From positions 15,084,001 to 15,148,000 of the forward strand of contig OX621244.1 in NCBI GenBank assembly GCA_951640165.1: DNA of 64,000 nt, in the 5' to 3' direction. Made by a program: the position numbers and the translations under genes. This document shows, piece after piece, positions 42,561-54,344 of the stretch. Positions within the stretch are counted from its first letter, which is position 1. Each line of letters opens with the position of its first letter. Source of the DNA: Pseudoips prasinana. Its lineage: Eukaryota > Arthropoda > Insecta > Lepidoptera > Nolidae. The notes below the pieces were generated by a model. It had not been told where the DNA came from and did no database searches. It worked only from the letters and a program-made list of their open reading frames with translations.

Positions 42561-43062
42561 GTTAAATCACCACCAAGTTAATTTTCCTACAACTATAAAT
42601 TCCGTAAAACTCTTTCGTACCACAAACTTCAGTAAACACATTTAGAATTCAGTGTAACGTTTTCGTATATATCTTAATAACATCGTCCATTTCAATAAAA
42701 CCTAGTTCAATTCACGGCAAAACAACCAAATGACGCAAACAAACGTAACCATTCCACGTATCGTCATAAAGGCTATTTTTATTGCTTACAGTTAACATAA
42801 AGTTTATCCGGCTTCATCCCCTAACGTCTCTAAATGCAATCCAAACGCAGTGGAACTAGGAATTATACCAGCATTTACTTTCAACGATGCACTCAAGATA
42901 TTTTCAAGTGTGGTGAAGTGGGGTTAAATGTGAAAATATTTTTATTTCAATAATATGGTAGTTTTATATCGATATTAAAAGGCGGTTGTGACTTCGTTTT
43001 CACTTGAAAGGTGTTTGATTCTGTTTTTAAGACCACAGCCTTTTGTTTCATCTTTTCAATTC
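42561..43062. other. No recognised feature
   Basis: AT-rich spacer between a LINE fragment and a SINE-R copy. Confidence 0.5.
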
Positions 43063-43305
43063 ACTCACTGATGGACAAGGCCTCCCAAAATGATTTCTAT
43101 AATAGACTTGTGTCGATAATTCGGAAGGATATGCCATATTCGCCACGCTTGGCAGACGGGTTAGTGATTGCAGTATGATGGATAGTAGACAGAGAGACGT
43201 TGCTACCCATTCTCTTGAAGAAACCCTGGCTACCCTTCGACGCCCCCCACGGAATGATGTAGGGTGGCAATTTATCTATGCCGTAAGCCACACAGCAGTG
43301 TTATT
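43063..43305 (-). mobile_element. RTE-tailed short repeat (SINE-R), copy 4
   Basis: CACTGATGGACAAGGCCTCC, TTCGCCACGCTTGGCAGACG, CCCCCCACGGAATGATGTAG and CACACAGCAGTG, in the same order as the 33743 copy. The middle (43090-43125) differs. Confidence 0.7.
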
Positions 43306-43517
43306 AGTTTACAATAATATTTTTATCCGAACATTACAATAAATATTGTATTGTTCAGATAATAATATTAGATTTTCGGCTACTCTTAACGAAGACGCCA
43401 TACATATGCGTGTACATACATTAGCGCACTCTTTCTCTCTTTACCTTCAGTATAGTTATAATTCTCCTACAACATAAAAACACGCCTTTTCATGAAATTA
43501 CCAAGCGCCGCAAGGAC

Positions 43518-43718
43518 TTGGTTTGTGACACATTTCAAAGCAACTTCTCTTTTACACAACGCTTTTTCTGTTATTTAGGACCCAATCTTTATAATAAAAT
43601 AAACAAGAAACTGAGCATTTACCCTCTCTCTTTACATGCATGTAAAGAAGCCGTCACAAAACTACTACTAACAATGAATTATCAAGAAACAGAACAATTA
43701 TTACAGCAAGTTTCCTAA
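43518..43718 (+). pseudogene. LINE ORF2, last 66 codons
   Basis: FTQRFFCYLGPNLYNKINKK, then CKEAVTKLLLTMNYQETEQL and a stop at 43716-43718. This aligns with the end of the 1535-3394 protein (NKLYN..., LRLNYIDTEKIV). No catalytic part remains. Confidence 0.7.
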
Positions 43719-43729
43719 TACCACGCCCA

Positions 43730-43817
43730 CTCACATACGTAAACACTCATACGCACGCGCGCGCTCACAAACACACACCCACACACTGACATACACACAC
43801 ACACGCACAAACACAAA

Positions 43818-43857
<40 letters not shown>
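43730..43857. repeat. (CA)n tract in a LINE 3' UTR
   Basis: An impure CA repeat becomes pure at 43825-43857. It begins a few bases after the LINE stop codon. Confidence 0.9.
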
Positions 43858-43862
<5 letters not shown>

Positions 43863-44216
43863 TAATATAAGAGCTTTCTATTAACATCTATTATCTAATG
43901 TAAGTTTTTTTGTATTTTGTTCATATTATTACTTTTTCTCTTTTTATTGGAATTGGGTGAAAGTTAACTCACCCTATAAATAATAGATGAATAATGATGG
44001 AACTATATAAACAAAGTTGGGCCTAGCACCTTTAATACAAGTTGTCTCCGAATAACTTAGCTAAGGTGCTAGCCACCACACAGATTGCGAAGTATATTGT
44101 GACAAACAAACAATTTTATTATTTAAAAATGTATTGCATTTTACTGTACGCAACTATTATTGTTATAGTTTTATGTTATGTGGTGAAATAAACTATTATC
44201 TTATCTTATCTTAGTA

Positions 44217-45651
44217 TTGTTTTCCGAAAAGATGAGCTAGCTCACACAATCAAACAGAACTCAAGAGCTGAACCCATTGGGGCTTGAACTTGGTCCCCTG
44301 CGTATGGTGGAGTAACATCCAATTGCCTTTTTATGATAGAAAACTAAGTATATAATAAAACAAAAGCAGGTCTAGGATGACAGTTTGGACATAATATTAT
44401 ATCTCCTGCCTACTGCAGTCCCCGGAATTATTCCAAAACGTCTGTAAATAAACAATTTTCTGTGATTTCACTGTCCAAGCAGAAAGGTATGTCTATTTTA
44501 GCTTGCTATGCTTTATGCTATAAGGAAGTTATCAATTTTACAAATGTAGGCAAGTACAATAGGAATCTTTTTTAATTATCACATACATTTTAATGGGTGT
44601 TAAATAACACTAATTATTTATTATTTTATTATTTATTTATTATCAGATAACATGATCCATTATATTCAAATTAAAACAATAAAGAATTGCAATACTATTC
44701 GCACATAAATTATACCATTCTTATTTTAACATAATTGGCTGAAAATGAGGTTCTTAATTCAAATTTAATGGGTCAAAATTGTTCCTTTAGCAATTTCGTT
44801 AAAAGTATACAGTCGTTTAAAATTCCTTAGGATTGAAAAACGTCTGAATCGTAACTTAAAATTATTTCTTCAAATGGATACTTTATATGCTGCGGACGTA
44901 GCTCTGACCTCCTCGTTTCACTTATTTCGATATTGGACCCCACTAATTTTGTTTACTTATTCATTAAAATGGAGAGCGATGGCGGACTCCGGCGAAATGC
45001 TTTCTCTATTAGATTTTTATGGAAAACTGAATACGTGAAAGTGGATTTTTAAAGCGGAAACCTTTTTATTTAACTGCTTAATAAGATTACACCTATAAAT
45101 TGGTTCATGCTATTATGGCAATATAAGTAAGCTTTTCCAGGTTTATTTTATTGAGGTTATTTAGTTTCGCTGTAAGATCGTATTTTATTTTATAGTCTAG
45201 GGCTGTTAAATTTAGCTCTTTTAAGGAAGATTACTTATTTCTATAATAATATTTACTATGTAGAAATGCTGTATAAAACTGCAGACGTATTTTAGTTATC
45301 AATACAGAATTGAGTGGATAATAAATAAAATATCGAATTTCGATTTTGATATTTTTAGAGTTTAGTTTTTAATTTAGCGTTAATTATTTTAATTACTAGA
45401 ATAGTTTTTATTGGAATGATAAATTAGTAGTATATATAAAGTTATTGAATTATAATAGATGAATATATTAATAAATAACATTGATAAATTGTAAAAAAAC
45501 AAATCTGATAAATAGGGGCATCTTTTGCTTTTTAAATATGTTGTTTGCGTCAGGGCCGAAAACAACATATTAAGTAAAATCATTATGTTGATTTTGCGAT
45601 CTTTGCACAAAAAAAGGTTTTCACTCATAAGATCTTCGGTCCATATTGCCC
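44217..45651. other. No gene recognised
   Basis: 1.4 kb of AT-rich DNA. GGGGCTTGAACTTGGTCCCC at 44280-44299 resembles an antisense pol III B-box and may be a SINE scrap. Nothing else is seen. Confidence 0.4.
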
Positions 45652-45818
45652 TGCCCATGTTGCAACTTCCGTGTCGTGGTCACCACTCGAGAAGCTTTTT
45701 ACCCAGCGTCCGCTCGTTCTAGAAGCTATGTGCCCTGCCCACTAGAACTTCAGCTTGTTAATTCTTCGAGCTACGTCGCGTCGTTACTTTAGTTCGCCTG
45801 TGGATTTCAACGATGGGT
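45652..45818 (-). pseudogene. RTE LINE fragment
   Basis: CACTCGAGAAGCTTTTTACC, TGCCCTGCCCACTAGAACTT, CAGCTTGTTAATTCTTCGAG and TTAGTTCGCCTGTGGATTTC are the antisense of 15590-15710 (EIRRRTKVTDIARRIAKLKW...). Part of it appears twice, so the piece is rearranged. Confidence 0.75.
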
Positions 45819-46070
45819 GCCATTGTATTATTATTTTAGTTCATCATTAGTCAAACATAGCAAGACTATTATATTTACAAAATAATTAATGAATAACAAC
45901 TATTACAATCCTTCCCATTTAATTATTATTGCATATTTGGTGCAGTGGTAAGGCACCTTAATCACGTAGAAAGGTTATCTCGGAATCGTAGCCAAGACAG
46001 GGCAATTATATATTTTTTCAAGTCTTGTGGGGCCTCAGGTAATTTTTTGTAAAGTACTCTAATACTCTAA
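45819..46070. other. Possible decayed tRNA-type SINE
   Basis: TTGGTGCAGTGGTAAGGCAC at 45939 resembles an A-box region, and TTTTTTGTAAAGTACTCTAA at 46043 resembles the tail of family A. No good B-box. Confidence 0.3.
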
Positions 46071-46137
46071 ACAATATTTTTTTATAAGAGGATTTTAAGC
46101 CTGTATGGCTTAAAATCCTCTTATAAAAAAATATTGT
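46071..46137. repeat. Perfect 31-bp hairpin, TGTAT loop
   Basis: Arms 46071-46101 and 46107-46137 are exact complements. It is the longest perfect hairpin outside a recognised transposon. No TSD is visible. Confidence 0.9.
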
Positions 46138-46414
46138 ATTAAAAATGTAAATTTGCCTCTGTATAATTATGTTTGCAATGAATTTTATTAGTCATATTTT
46201 TAGTAGCTATACATAGTACCTAGGGGTATAAAGTTATTGAGTAAATAGTCTGTACATTAATTTCGTCTATCGGATACCACTGTGATTTATTTAACTGCTT
46301 ACATAATTACTGTTTACCCTTAAACTTCAAACGTATCAATTTCATGAACCTTGTGAAAAGTGTACCATTAATTAACATCACCTATAAAGTAAAACATTCC
46401 CGGAAAGCTCTCAA
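46138..46414. other. No recognised feature
   Basis: AT-rich spacer. Confidence 0.4.
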
Positions 46415-46468
46415 AGAATAGAGAAGGATCAATGTCCAGCAGAGGGACATTAATGGGCTAAAATGATG
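46415..46468 (+). mobile_element. RTE-type 3' scrap
   Basis: ATGTCCAGCAGAGGGACATT then AATGGGCTAAAATGATG resembles the RTE 3' terminus. Confidence 0.5.
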
Positions 46469-47324
46469 TCTGCAGTGTCTGCACTCAATCCACGTTCCGG
46501 TCTTTATGTTTCCATTGCAAGTTAATCGCACTTAAAGCCGTATGTCTAGACATGATACCTTATAAAGATGCAGTCTTGAATGTTAAAAATATTAGAAAAT
46601 CAAGAACAAAGAAACACCTCACCAGAATAACGAATAAAATAACAATCGGAATATCAACAACGTCTGCAACGCTACGAAATAATATAAAACAGGTGACAAA
46701 AATGGATACTATTTGAAAATAACCAAATAAGGAGCAGACAAATCCAGACATGTGTTGTGGGCATCATTGTACGAATGTAAAACAGAAAGATGAAGAATAT
46801 TGCTCGTGAACACGGCGTACGATATCCAGATATTACTCCAGATTTACGTAGAAAATGCAACGGTCTGGAAGCTTGATGGACTGCCGATTCGCATCTTGAA
46901 TTATTCATTCGTATCCCAAAAGTTTACCAAGACGGCCCCATTGAACATTGCTTTATTTTATAGTTTATGAAATTCCGCATCCTCTTTTACGCGAGTTTTG
47001 GTTTATGTTGCATTTTGTGGCCGGAATTTTGTTATGTTAGTGCTTTACTGAAATTGGATCTGCAGCCTGAAACTTTACGGAAACTCTTATTTACTTCTAA
47101 GTCTAATATTTATCTAAATTTTACTCGTATATCAATGTTATACTGATACGTTTAAGTTCTTGTTATTAAATGACCAAAGCGTACTATATCATATCCAGGG
47201 TCAGTATTGCACGTGTGGCGTAGTTGTTCTGCTTCTTGTATTTATCTACTGTATATTTTTAAAGTCCTCTGCGATACAAGCATTTACCTTATCAATCATT
47301 ACAAATGTAAGAAGTCCAATTTTA
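46469..47324. other. No recognised feature
   Basis: Minus-strand frames at 46560-46908 are open but have no known motif and a low-complexity hydrophobic make-up. I read them as chance. Confidence 0.45.
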
Positions 47325-47470
47325 AGAGAGGTAGGGCACAGCGTTCATTCACTCAAAGAGCAGCCCGACTGGGGAAGTACCTTAATCTTACAGAAGACAT
47401 TCCTTAATAATATTAATAACTTTAATGTTGTGTTTCAGCGAGTGAGTAAGGTCGCCAGAGATCATCGGGA
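47325..47470 (+). repeat. Dispersed repeat, inverted relative to 32800-32920
   Basis: GCACAGCGTTCATTCACTCA, AAGAGCAGCCCGACTGGGGA and CAGAAGACATTCCTTAATAA, then ACTTTAATGTTGTGTTTCAG. This is the reverse complement of the right part of the repeat at 32655-32940. Confidence 0.65.
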
Positions 47471-47499
47471 TGGCGGGAAAGGTCAAGGTCAAAATATAA

Positions 47500-47725
47500 A
47501 ATAAATATCTTGGGACAACTAACACACTATGGCATCCACAAAATTGATAAACAAATTTATATGTTTCGAAATACATACGTACGAGTATATAATGAATTAC
47601 ACCGAGACATAAAACAAATTATCGTGTTCATCACACAAATATTTGTTCCGGATGGGAATAGAATGGCTAATCAGTCAGCTTCACTAACCACTAAAACAAT
47701 AGGCCCGTCTAGTAGGTATCGTCAG
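47500..47725 (-). mobile_element. SINE family B, diverged
   Basis: ATATCTTGGGACAACTAACA, CATCACACAAATATTTGTTC, GGATGGGAATAGAATGGC (damaged B-box) and AATAGGCCCGTC at the head end. Confidence 0.55.
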
Positions 47726-50700
47726 ATTCATTTTATTTTTAACCAACTTAAAAAAATTATGGTTATCAATTCGACTGTAAGTTATTTTTTGTACTAATTG
47801 AAATCAATTAATTGCCTTGTTTTATTGTGTAATTCAAAAGAAGTCGAATATATGGTTTCTTTTAGAATGCATGTTCCGCGATTTCTTATCATTCCTTTTT
47901 TACTCTCATGGAATGCTTGCGGAATGGTTCCATGTCAATTTTTATTCCAATAAGATGTTTTAAAGGAATTTTAAAGTGATTTTTGACAATTCATTATTAA
48001 AATACTTTTTAATATCTAGTCCTCCATCTGTGAGACGCACGGAAAGTTAAACGGCTGTTACTTTGAATATCTATAATATTTTTTTTATATGTTCTAATTG
48101 TCTAGCGTTCTTTTTTAAATTTAATTTGCGGAAAATTAAATGATAAAGTGTAAAAAAATATATTTGAGCAACATTGAAGTATCCATCTTGGCTGAATTAG
48201 GTACTTAGGTATAAGTTAAGGGCCTGTAAGACACAACATTGCCTGCATTGTTGTGTCCTGTCGATATTCTAAACTTATCATCAAAATTAAATTTGTGAAT
48301 CATTCCTCATCAAAATCAATTAATTATTCAAATCTGATAAACGTCATGAAAATACTATCACCTCAGAGACATTGTAAAAAATATGTGGATCTCCGACAAT
48401 AATAATATATTGACGTTTTATCTTCTTTAAAATGTGAAAACCTTTTAACTTAAGTAATAGATTGAACCATTACGAACAATGCTAATAAATTGTCCTATTT
48501 CCAACTAATTCACTAATAGACTTCAATGAGCGTTCCAATAAGTCAGTGTAACTATAAGTCAGGCGGTTCGGACACGTTCCTCTCTGCTACATCCGTTAAC
48601 CATTCGCCGACGCACAAATCGGTTCGTTTGCGAAGACAAATGGCAGCCGTCTGCTTCCTAACATATACATGGATTGCATTTTCAAAAATTACACCAAAAA
48701 GAGTTGAAAATCCAATATCGGGTGCAGGCGCAAGCATGAATGCCGTCGTATTTTTTGCACTTCACTAAACAGCAATTTTAAGCCTTACCCTGCTGATTAT
48801 AAAGGTTATTTTCAGATGGATGTATTAATTTAGTCGGCATATGAAAAGTGATGCTCTGTTATTGATATTCCGTTTAGCATTGTCGATGCGCTTCGAGCGT
48901 GTCACCCTCTGTTGCCACGTTTGGCTTTTTGTTTAACAACAATAGAATTTATTTTACTATTATACCGCGATTCGGTATGTCATGGCTATTGTTCGATTAG
49001 CGATCGGCACCCATCGTGTGCAGAAAGTATTTGGCTTGTGGTATTTAGCGCCGACGGTGGCATCTCAAGGCGCTTCGTTAGGCCCTTGTTTAGAATCTAA
49101 ATTGCAGCATTAAGTGGTAATTAAGATGAATTAGTGGCGATAACAGGCAGAGGTGACGTGCCAACCTTGTCGCCGGATTTAAATTCTTCAGGTTGGACAA
49201 GAAATATGTTGAAAGCTAATAACCGTGTTTATGGCGAACTTAGTTTTATTAGTAAAAATGAAATGTGGTTATGGCATTCTAAATCATAATGATTTTAATG
49301 GACAGTCAAAATTACTGATGTGTGCAAATTATTTCACATTATTTAATACGTATTAATAAAAACACATGCTACACGTATCTTTAACGAAAGAATTGCACCT
49401 ATCTTGTTATTTCGAAGCCTGTCTTTCTGTTTGTCAATGATAAATTTCTTAAAAACTACTTTAATTGTAAATTTGGTACAATTTCATGCTGTAATTATGC
49501 AAGTCTAGGAGGAAACGAGTTCCATGCTTTGGATGATTCATGGGTAAAAACAGTAAAAATAAAGACCAATAAAGTTTAATTTAAATTTAGTGTGATTAAT
49601 TTAAAAGACATAAAATAGTAAAAATTATTTAACGACTGCCATATACTACACTACAACTCACACTACAGCCTTAAAAAAACTAAATATTGAAGCCTACTAG
49701 TAATTCTAATTAACTTAGGTTTATTAAATCAGTGTAAATCTTGTAATAACCTCCAATCCGTCAAAGATCCAAGTTTGTTTAATGACAACCTCGTATAATA
49801 AAAATAAAATGTAAAGCCACAAAGAATATTACCAAAATATTCATATTACGTTTATCTAAAAGCTCATTCCAAAATCTTATGTTCAAGGAAAATTGAAATT
49901 TTCGAGGAAATGACGTAATCCGCCCGGACACACGAATCTATTGACTTTCATAGAGCAACAAAATTCAAATTGAACATCGTACAGTCATCTCAATAAGCAG
50001 CTTGGCTCTGAACATGAGTCGTAAATTTCACATCCACAATGTTTAAAAAAATATAGTAAAAAATGGAAGTAAAAATACATGGATGCGTTTTTTTATCTTT
50101 AGATTTTATGTATGTTTTTCAGATTTAAATGAAAACGAGGTAATGGGAACTAAAAGAAATAACCACCAAGAATAGTCAGGCTCACAGAATAAGGGTCCTG
50201 GACAGTTAAAATTGATATTAAAAGAGACTCCTAATTCTGTAAAACTTTAGTTTATTGTAAACAAATTAATTTATTATTATGTGTTAACTTTTTTTTAAAG
50301 ACAATAGGCCGGTCAAATTAGACCTTAAAATAGTAAGGTTACAATAATTCCCATTAGGCTGAAAATTGGTAGGATCGTTCATTACACTATTGAAAGGAAA
50401 TGTGAAAAGTCCTCATCGATCCGACACGTGCAAAAAACATTACTCGGGGTCAAAGGTCACAAAAACGGGTTTTCCGCAATTTTTAGCAAAACTGTAAATT
50501 TTATCTTAAAACTAGCTAAGACAAAACTGTAGATTAGGTAATTATCTATAAAAATGTCTCAATATTTTTTTTCCTAAGAGCCACCGTTTTTTAGATATAA
50601 CGATTCAAAAAGTTGTACGAGTTGTAATCGTCATAATATGCACACGTTTCCACGCCACCTTTGAGGTAGTGTACTCAGCCAGATTTCTTAAAGTGGTTTC

Positions 50701-50736
50701 CCCGATAGGCTTATTCCACTGATCTGTTGTAGTTGA
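47726..50736. other. No gene recognised
   Basis: 3 kb, mostly AT-rich. Two GC-richer islands stand out: 48540-48770, open on both strands for 60-80 codons without a motif, and 48880-49080. A stretch at 50300-50660 (CATTACTCGGGGTCAAAGGT, AACGGGTTTTCCGCAATTTT) has the look of a dispersed repeat, but I see no second copy here. Confidence 0.4.
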
Positions 50737-50797
50737 TAGTCATTCAATAGCTTCAAATTAAATAGACTCTATTTAATTTGGAGCCATTGAATGACTA
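50737..50797. repeat. 29-bp hairpin (two mismatches), 3-nt loop
   Basis: Arms 50737-50765 and 50769-50797, 27 of 29 bases complementary. Confidence 0.8.
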
Positions 50798-50829
50798 TAG
50801 AAACTGGGCAGGGTTGAAAATGATACCTG

Positions 50830-50950
50830 AGTGAGGTACTCAGGACAAACAGACATGTTAATGCACACAAATATCTGTTCTGCGTGGGAATCGAACCCAC
50901 CACATGCGGCGTGCAAACCAAGCAATTTACCAACCACGCCACAGGCCCGT
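50830..50950 (-). mobile_element. SINE family B, head
   Basis: ACTCAGGACAAACAGACATG, GCACACAAATATCTGTTCTG, CGTGGGAATCGAACCCACCA and AACCACGCCACAGGCCCGTC. The 3' half is missing. Confidence 0.8.
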
Positions 50951-51107
50951 CAAAACATTTGAATTATAAAAAAAAATCGTTTTGAGAAACTATCGTCACG
51001 TCGAAATCATGGCGGTAATATTTACAGAATACCTACATAATACTGTGTGGAAAGAAAAATGGATTTAGTTACAATTTTTCCAGAAAAGAAGTTTCTCAAG
51101 TATATGT

Positions 51108-51300
51108 TGATAAATAAATAAATAAATAATAAATAAAAAAGGTTTTTATTCACGTAGACTTTAAAAAAGCGCTTGTAAATAGTCAGAACATGTTTGTAGT
51201 AATATAATTGTATACATTAGATATTATTTCTAGTAACATAGATATTTAGGTACATCTTGTATGAAAACATTTATAAAATTTATTTTATTACAGAAATGAT
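51108..51300 (-). mobile_element. LINE 3' end with (AATA)n tail
   Basis: AATAAATAAATAAATAATAA then GGTTTTTATTCACGTAGAC. The microsatellite sits where the sense-strand tail would be. It could be the 3' end of the LINE at 51810-52590, with other sequence inserted between. Confidence 0.5.
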
Positions 51301-51439
51301 ATTTAGCTAGCTCGTATCAAGTTATTGTCAAGAGATTATGTTTAATTATCTAGTTTAAGTCTAATGTTTTTACTACATATTGTCAATGGTTCTGTCTATA
51401 TTAAAGGTATTATTATTATGACGGACCTTGTGTTAATAA

Positions 51440-51605
51440 CGACGGTCGCGCTTTAATGCTTCCACCGGATCCAATGCGCCCCAACTGAGAAGACCCAGCG
51501 AAACAAACTCAGTGGGTTCATCTACTACCGGTTTCAACACGACCCAGTTGAGACGGTCCGGCGAAACATACTCAAGCGGGCATGAACACGGGATTTGGTC
51601 CAATT
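51440..51605. repeat. Short two-unit direct repeat
   Basis: CCAACTGAGAAGACCCAGCG plus AAACAAACTCAGTGGG, and again CCAGTTGAGACGGTCCGGCG plus AAACATACTCAAGCGGG, about 63 bp apart, in a GC-rich island. The element class is unknown. Confidence 0.5.
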
Positions 51606-51809
51606 AGAGTAATTATTTAGTAGGCAAACACAATATATGCTCGATCGGTTGTCTGAATGCTTATTATTTTAGATTATATTTAGGTATACAAAAGAAAAAC
51701 TTCGAAACAATAACATTATTCATTTTGAGACAGAGTCAATAATTTTAAATTAAGTATATGATAGCAATCATTTACAGATAGTTCACGTAACACAGCAGAT
51801 CAGTCATGT

Positions 51810-52590
51810 CTATATGGCTACAAGATCTCCAGCGAGCAATGTGCAGGTAGGAAGTGAGAGCCAGACGTCTTTGTCATCGATGTACTCTTTAGTGGTGTAA
51901 TAACCCCTAGCCATAAGTATACGTTTAATATGTGTTTTAAAACTTGTGTCAGGCAGATCAGTAATTTGAGTAGGAAGCTTGTTATAAAACCTAATACAAT
52001 TTCCTAAAAATGATTTATTAGTTTTGCTTACTCTAAAGCCTGGCATGGCTAGTTTGTTTTTATTCCTAGTATTTATATTATGCAGTTCACTTTTCTTTTT
52101 ATAATTATGAATATTTTTTCTAACAAACATTATATTCTGATATATATATTCCGATGGCACAGTAAGTATATTTATTTCTTTAAACAAATTTCGCAAAGAA
52201 TCGCGACTGCCTAAACCATAAATGGCTCTGACTGCTCTTTTCTGCAATACAAAAATAGTACCTATGTCAGCCGCCGAACCCCACAGCAGAATGCCATACG
52301 ACATAATGCTATGAAAGTACGCGAAATACACTAATCTAGCAGTTTGTTCATCTGACAATTGCCTTATTTTCCAGACAGCATAGGAAGCCGAACTTAATTT
52401 ACCTGCTAACTTTTCAATCTGAGGACCCCATTGCAATTTTGAATCAAGTGTCAATCCTAAAAATACGGTCGATGGGACTAGATCTAATATTTTCGCATTA
52501 AGTGCAACTGTTGGTACAATTTGAGTTACATTCGGCAATGAGAACCTGATGCATTTAGTTTTCCCTGCATTTAACAAAACTTTTATTGTC
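51810..52590 (-). pseudogene. LINE ORF2 C-terminal part, Jockey group
   Basis: A 255-codon frame without stops, starting just after the RT active site. Motifs: LNAGKTKCIRFSLPN, FLGLTLDSKLQWGPQIEKL, YFAYFHSIMSYGILLWGSAA, LQKRAVRAIYGLGSRDSLR, LFKEINILTVPSEYIYQNIM and FYNKLPTQITDLPD. These are the thumb and the region after it in Jockey-group LINEs. The 5' side stops at about 52590, where an RTE-type end begins. The palm domain and endonuclease are lost. Confidence 0.82.
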
Positions 52591-52602
52591 GCTATTTAAG
52601 TA

Positions 52603-52650
52603 ATTTTTGTCCAGCAATGGTCGTCTTTAGGCTGGTATGATTAAGTCATT
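52603..52650 (+). mobile_element. RTE-type 3' scrap
   Basis: TTTTTGTCCAGCAATGGTCG then TCTTTAGGCTGGTATGATTA parallels the RTE 3' end. It lies at the truncation point of the neighbouring LINE. Confidence 0.65.
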
Positions 52651-54344
52651 TTACGGAAACTATTCCTACCATTTCGATAAAATCTAAAGAATGGAGATTT
52701 TCAGGGATGAAAAATAAACCTCGGTTTCATCTGAAAGAAAATTCCTTTTTGATGAATTATCACACAACGATAAGAAGTAGTTTAATGAACTAATGCGCCC
52801 AATGGTTTAAATATCTTACTTGAATATTAGAAATTTTGAATTTAAAGTTTAATACAATTTATTATACTTAGTGCGATTAATATTGACTTCATGAAGGTTA
52901 ATCAAATGAAAACAGCTGGATTAATTAATTGATCTGTTTTTGTCTACTCAAAAGTAAATAAAATATAGGATTAAAATTCAATTATACAATTTAGACTTTT
53001 AATACGATACGATGTATGTACCTACGGTTCAAATATTGAGCTTTGATATGATAACCAACTGTCAGAATGTTAAATTTTATAAATAAATAGTATCTCCCAA
53101 AAATTCGTCATATTTCCAAGTTTATGACGCATAATGCACCACAGGTGAGTGACTTGGATAATGACTAATATAACTTGATGTTGTTAGCTAAAGGAGAAGG
53201 AAACTTCTGGGCCCAGCAGTTAACTAGTTGAAATGTGGATTGAAAACCGTTATATCTTTCCAAAGGAAATCACAAAATATGGTATCATGTTTCTATCTAG
53301 GAAGCGAGAAAACTTAAATTAAGTTATGAAACGAAATAATCGATAAAATAATGATGAATTGCTCGCAATCGATTAAGAATAAATCGGTAAAATCTCAGAA
53401 TATGTTTGAAAATCGAGTGAAAAGTGTTTTTCGTGGTATCGATTCATAGCGGATCGTATTCCTTTAATTTTTCTTCGGGCAACACTTCTCTGCCTGACAG
53501 CCTTTACATGCTATTTTGACTGTCACTCGTTCGTTGTCTTTCGTTTTAAGAGCGCACGTATTTTCCATGTTTTATTTGTGGTTTTCTTCGACTGTAGTGA
53601 CTGCCGGGACGCGGGGGATCCAAACGTGCCAGATCTTCGACATGTCACACTCTCCATTCATAAAACCATGGCACAACCGAAGCCATTCAAAAATATTTTA
53701 TAAAAAACTACAATGTTATAATTTAACCTCACTTTTACCATAATTCATATAACTTGATTCCTGGATAGCCAAATTTCACCATAATTTTAGTGAGGTCTTG
53801 TTATTATATCCTCTCACAAATAAGGCTAGTTTGATTCAGTTAACACCTGGGCCCAGGAATGTATGGAGTCATTCCCTTCTCCTTTGAAACATATTTCAAA
53901 TTAAATTCATCTTTTATTAAATTTCAATGGCTATCTATATTGATTTCCTCTTGATTTTAGTAGCGTGGGAAATCGCGGATCATACAGTGGATTAAATTCC
54001 TGGATCTGGTCAGAGCCACTATTTGCTTTAAGTGTAACATTCGAATTCCCTTGTCCTCTTACTTTCGTACATCTCACCGTGTCTGTAAGGAATACTTCGT
54101 AAATCTTAACTTTTGTCTACAACATCCGAGCGTAAAATTGTTCAGTGTTTTGCACACTACATCAATTCATAAGTATCGGAAATAATATATTGATAGTTGC
54201 GGTATTGCATGGAGCTGTGAGTTGTAAATACATTTCGAAGATTAATTTGTCTAGAATGGTGGGTGTTGTGTGTACACAGACATAGGTTTAGAGTTTATAA
54301 ATTCCCTATTTTTGAGTCTGTGTTTTAAATCTTTCCTTCTTTAT
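52651..54344. other. No gene recognised
   Basis: 1.7 kb. A 75-codon plus-strand frame (53516-53743) crosses a GC-richer patch (GTGACTGCCGGGACGCGGGG) but has no motif. Confidence 0.45.

Larger units (their letters stand above)
43450..44216 (+). mobile_element. LINE 3' end with a CA-repeat 3' UTR and (TTATC)n tail
   Basis: The coding tail 43518-43718 is followed at once by a long CA-rich tract (43730-43857), about 340 bp of UTR, and GAAATAAACTATTATC with TTATC repeats. The plan matches the minus-strand LINE at 1168-3394. It is 5'-truncated within the last part of ORF2. Confidence 0.75.

Noticed and set aside
43730..43857. Independent CA microsatellite
   Set aside because: Its position directly after a LINE stop codon, as in a second LINE, makes it part of the element UTR.
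48526..48768. 80-codon plus-strand gene
   Set aside because: The opposite strand is equally open and neither reading shows a family. Kept only as a GC-rich island.
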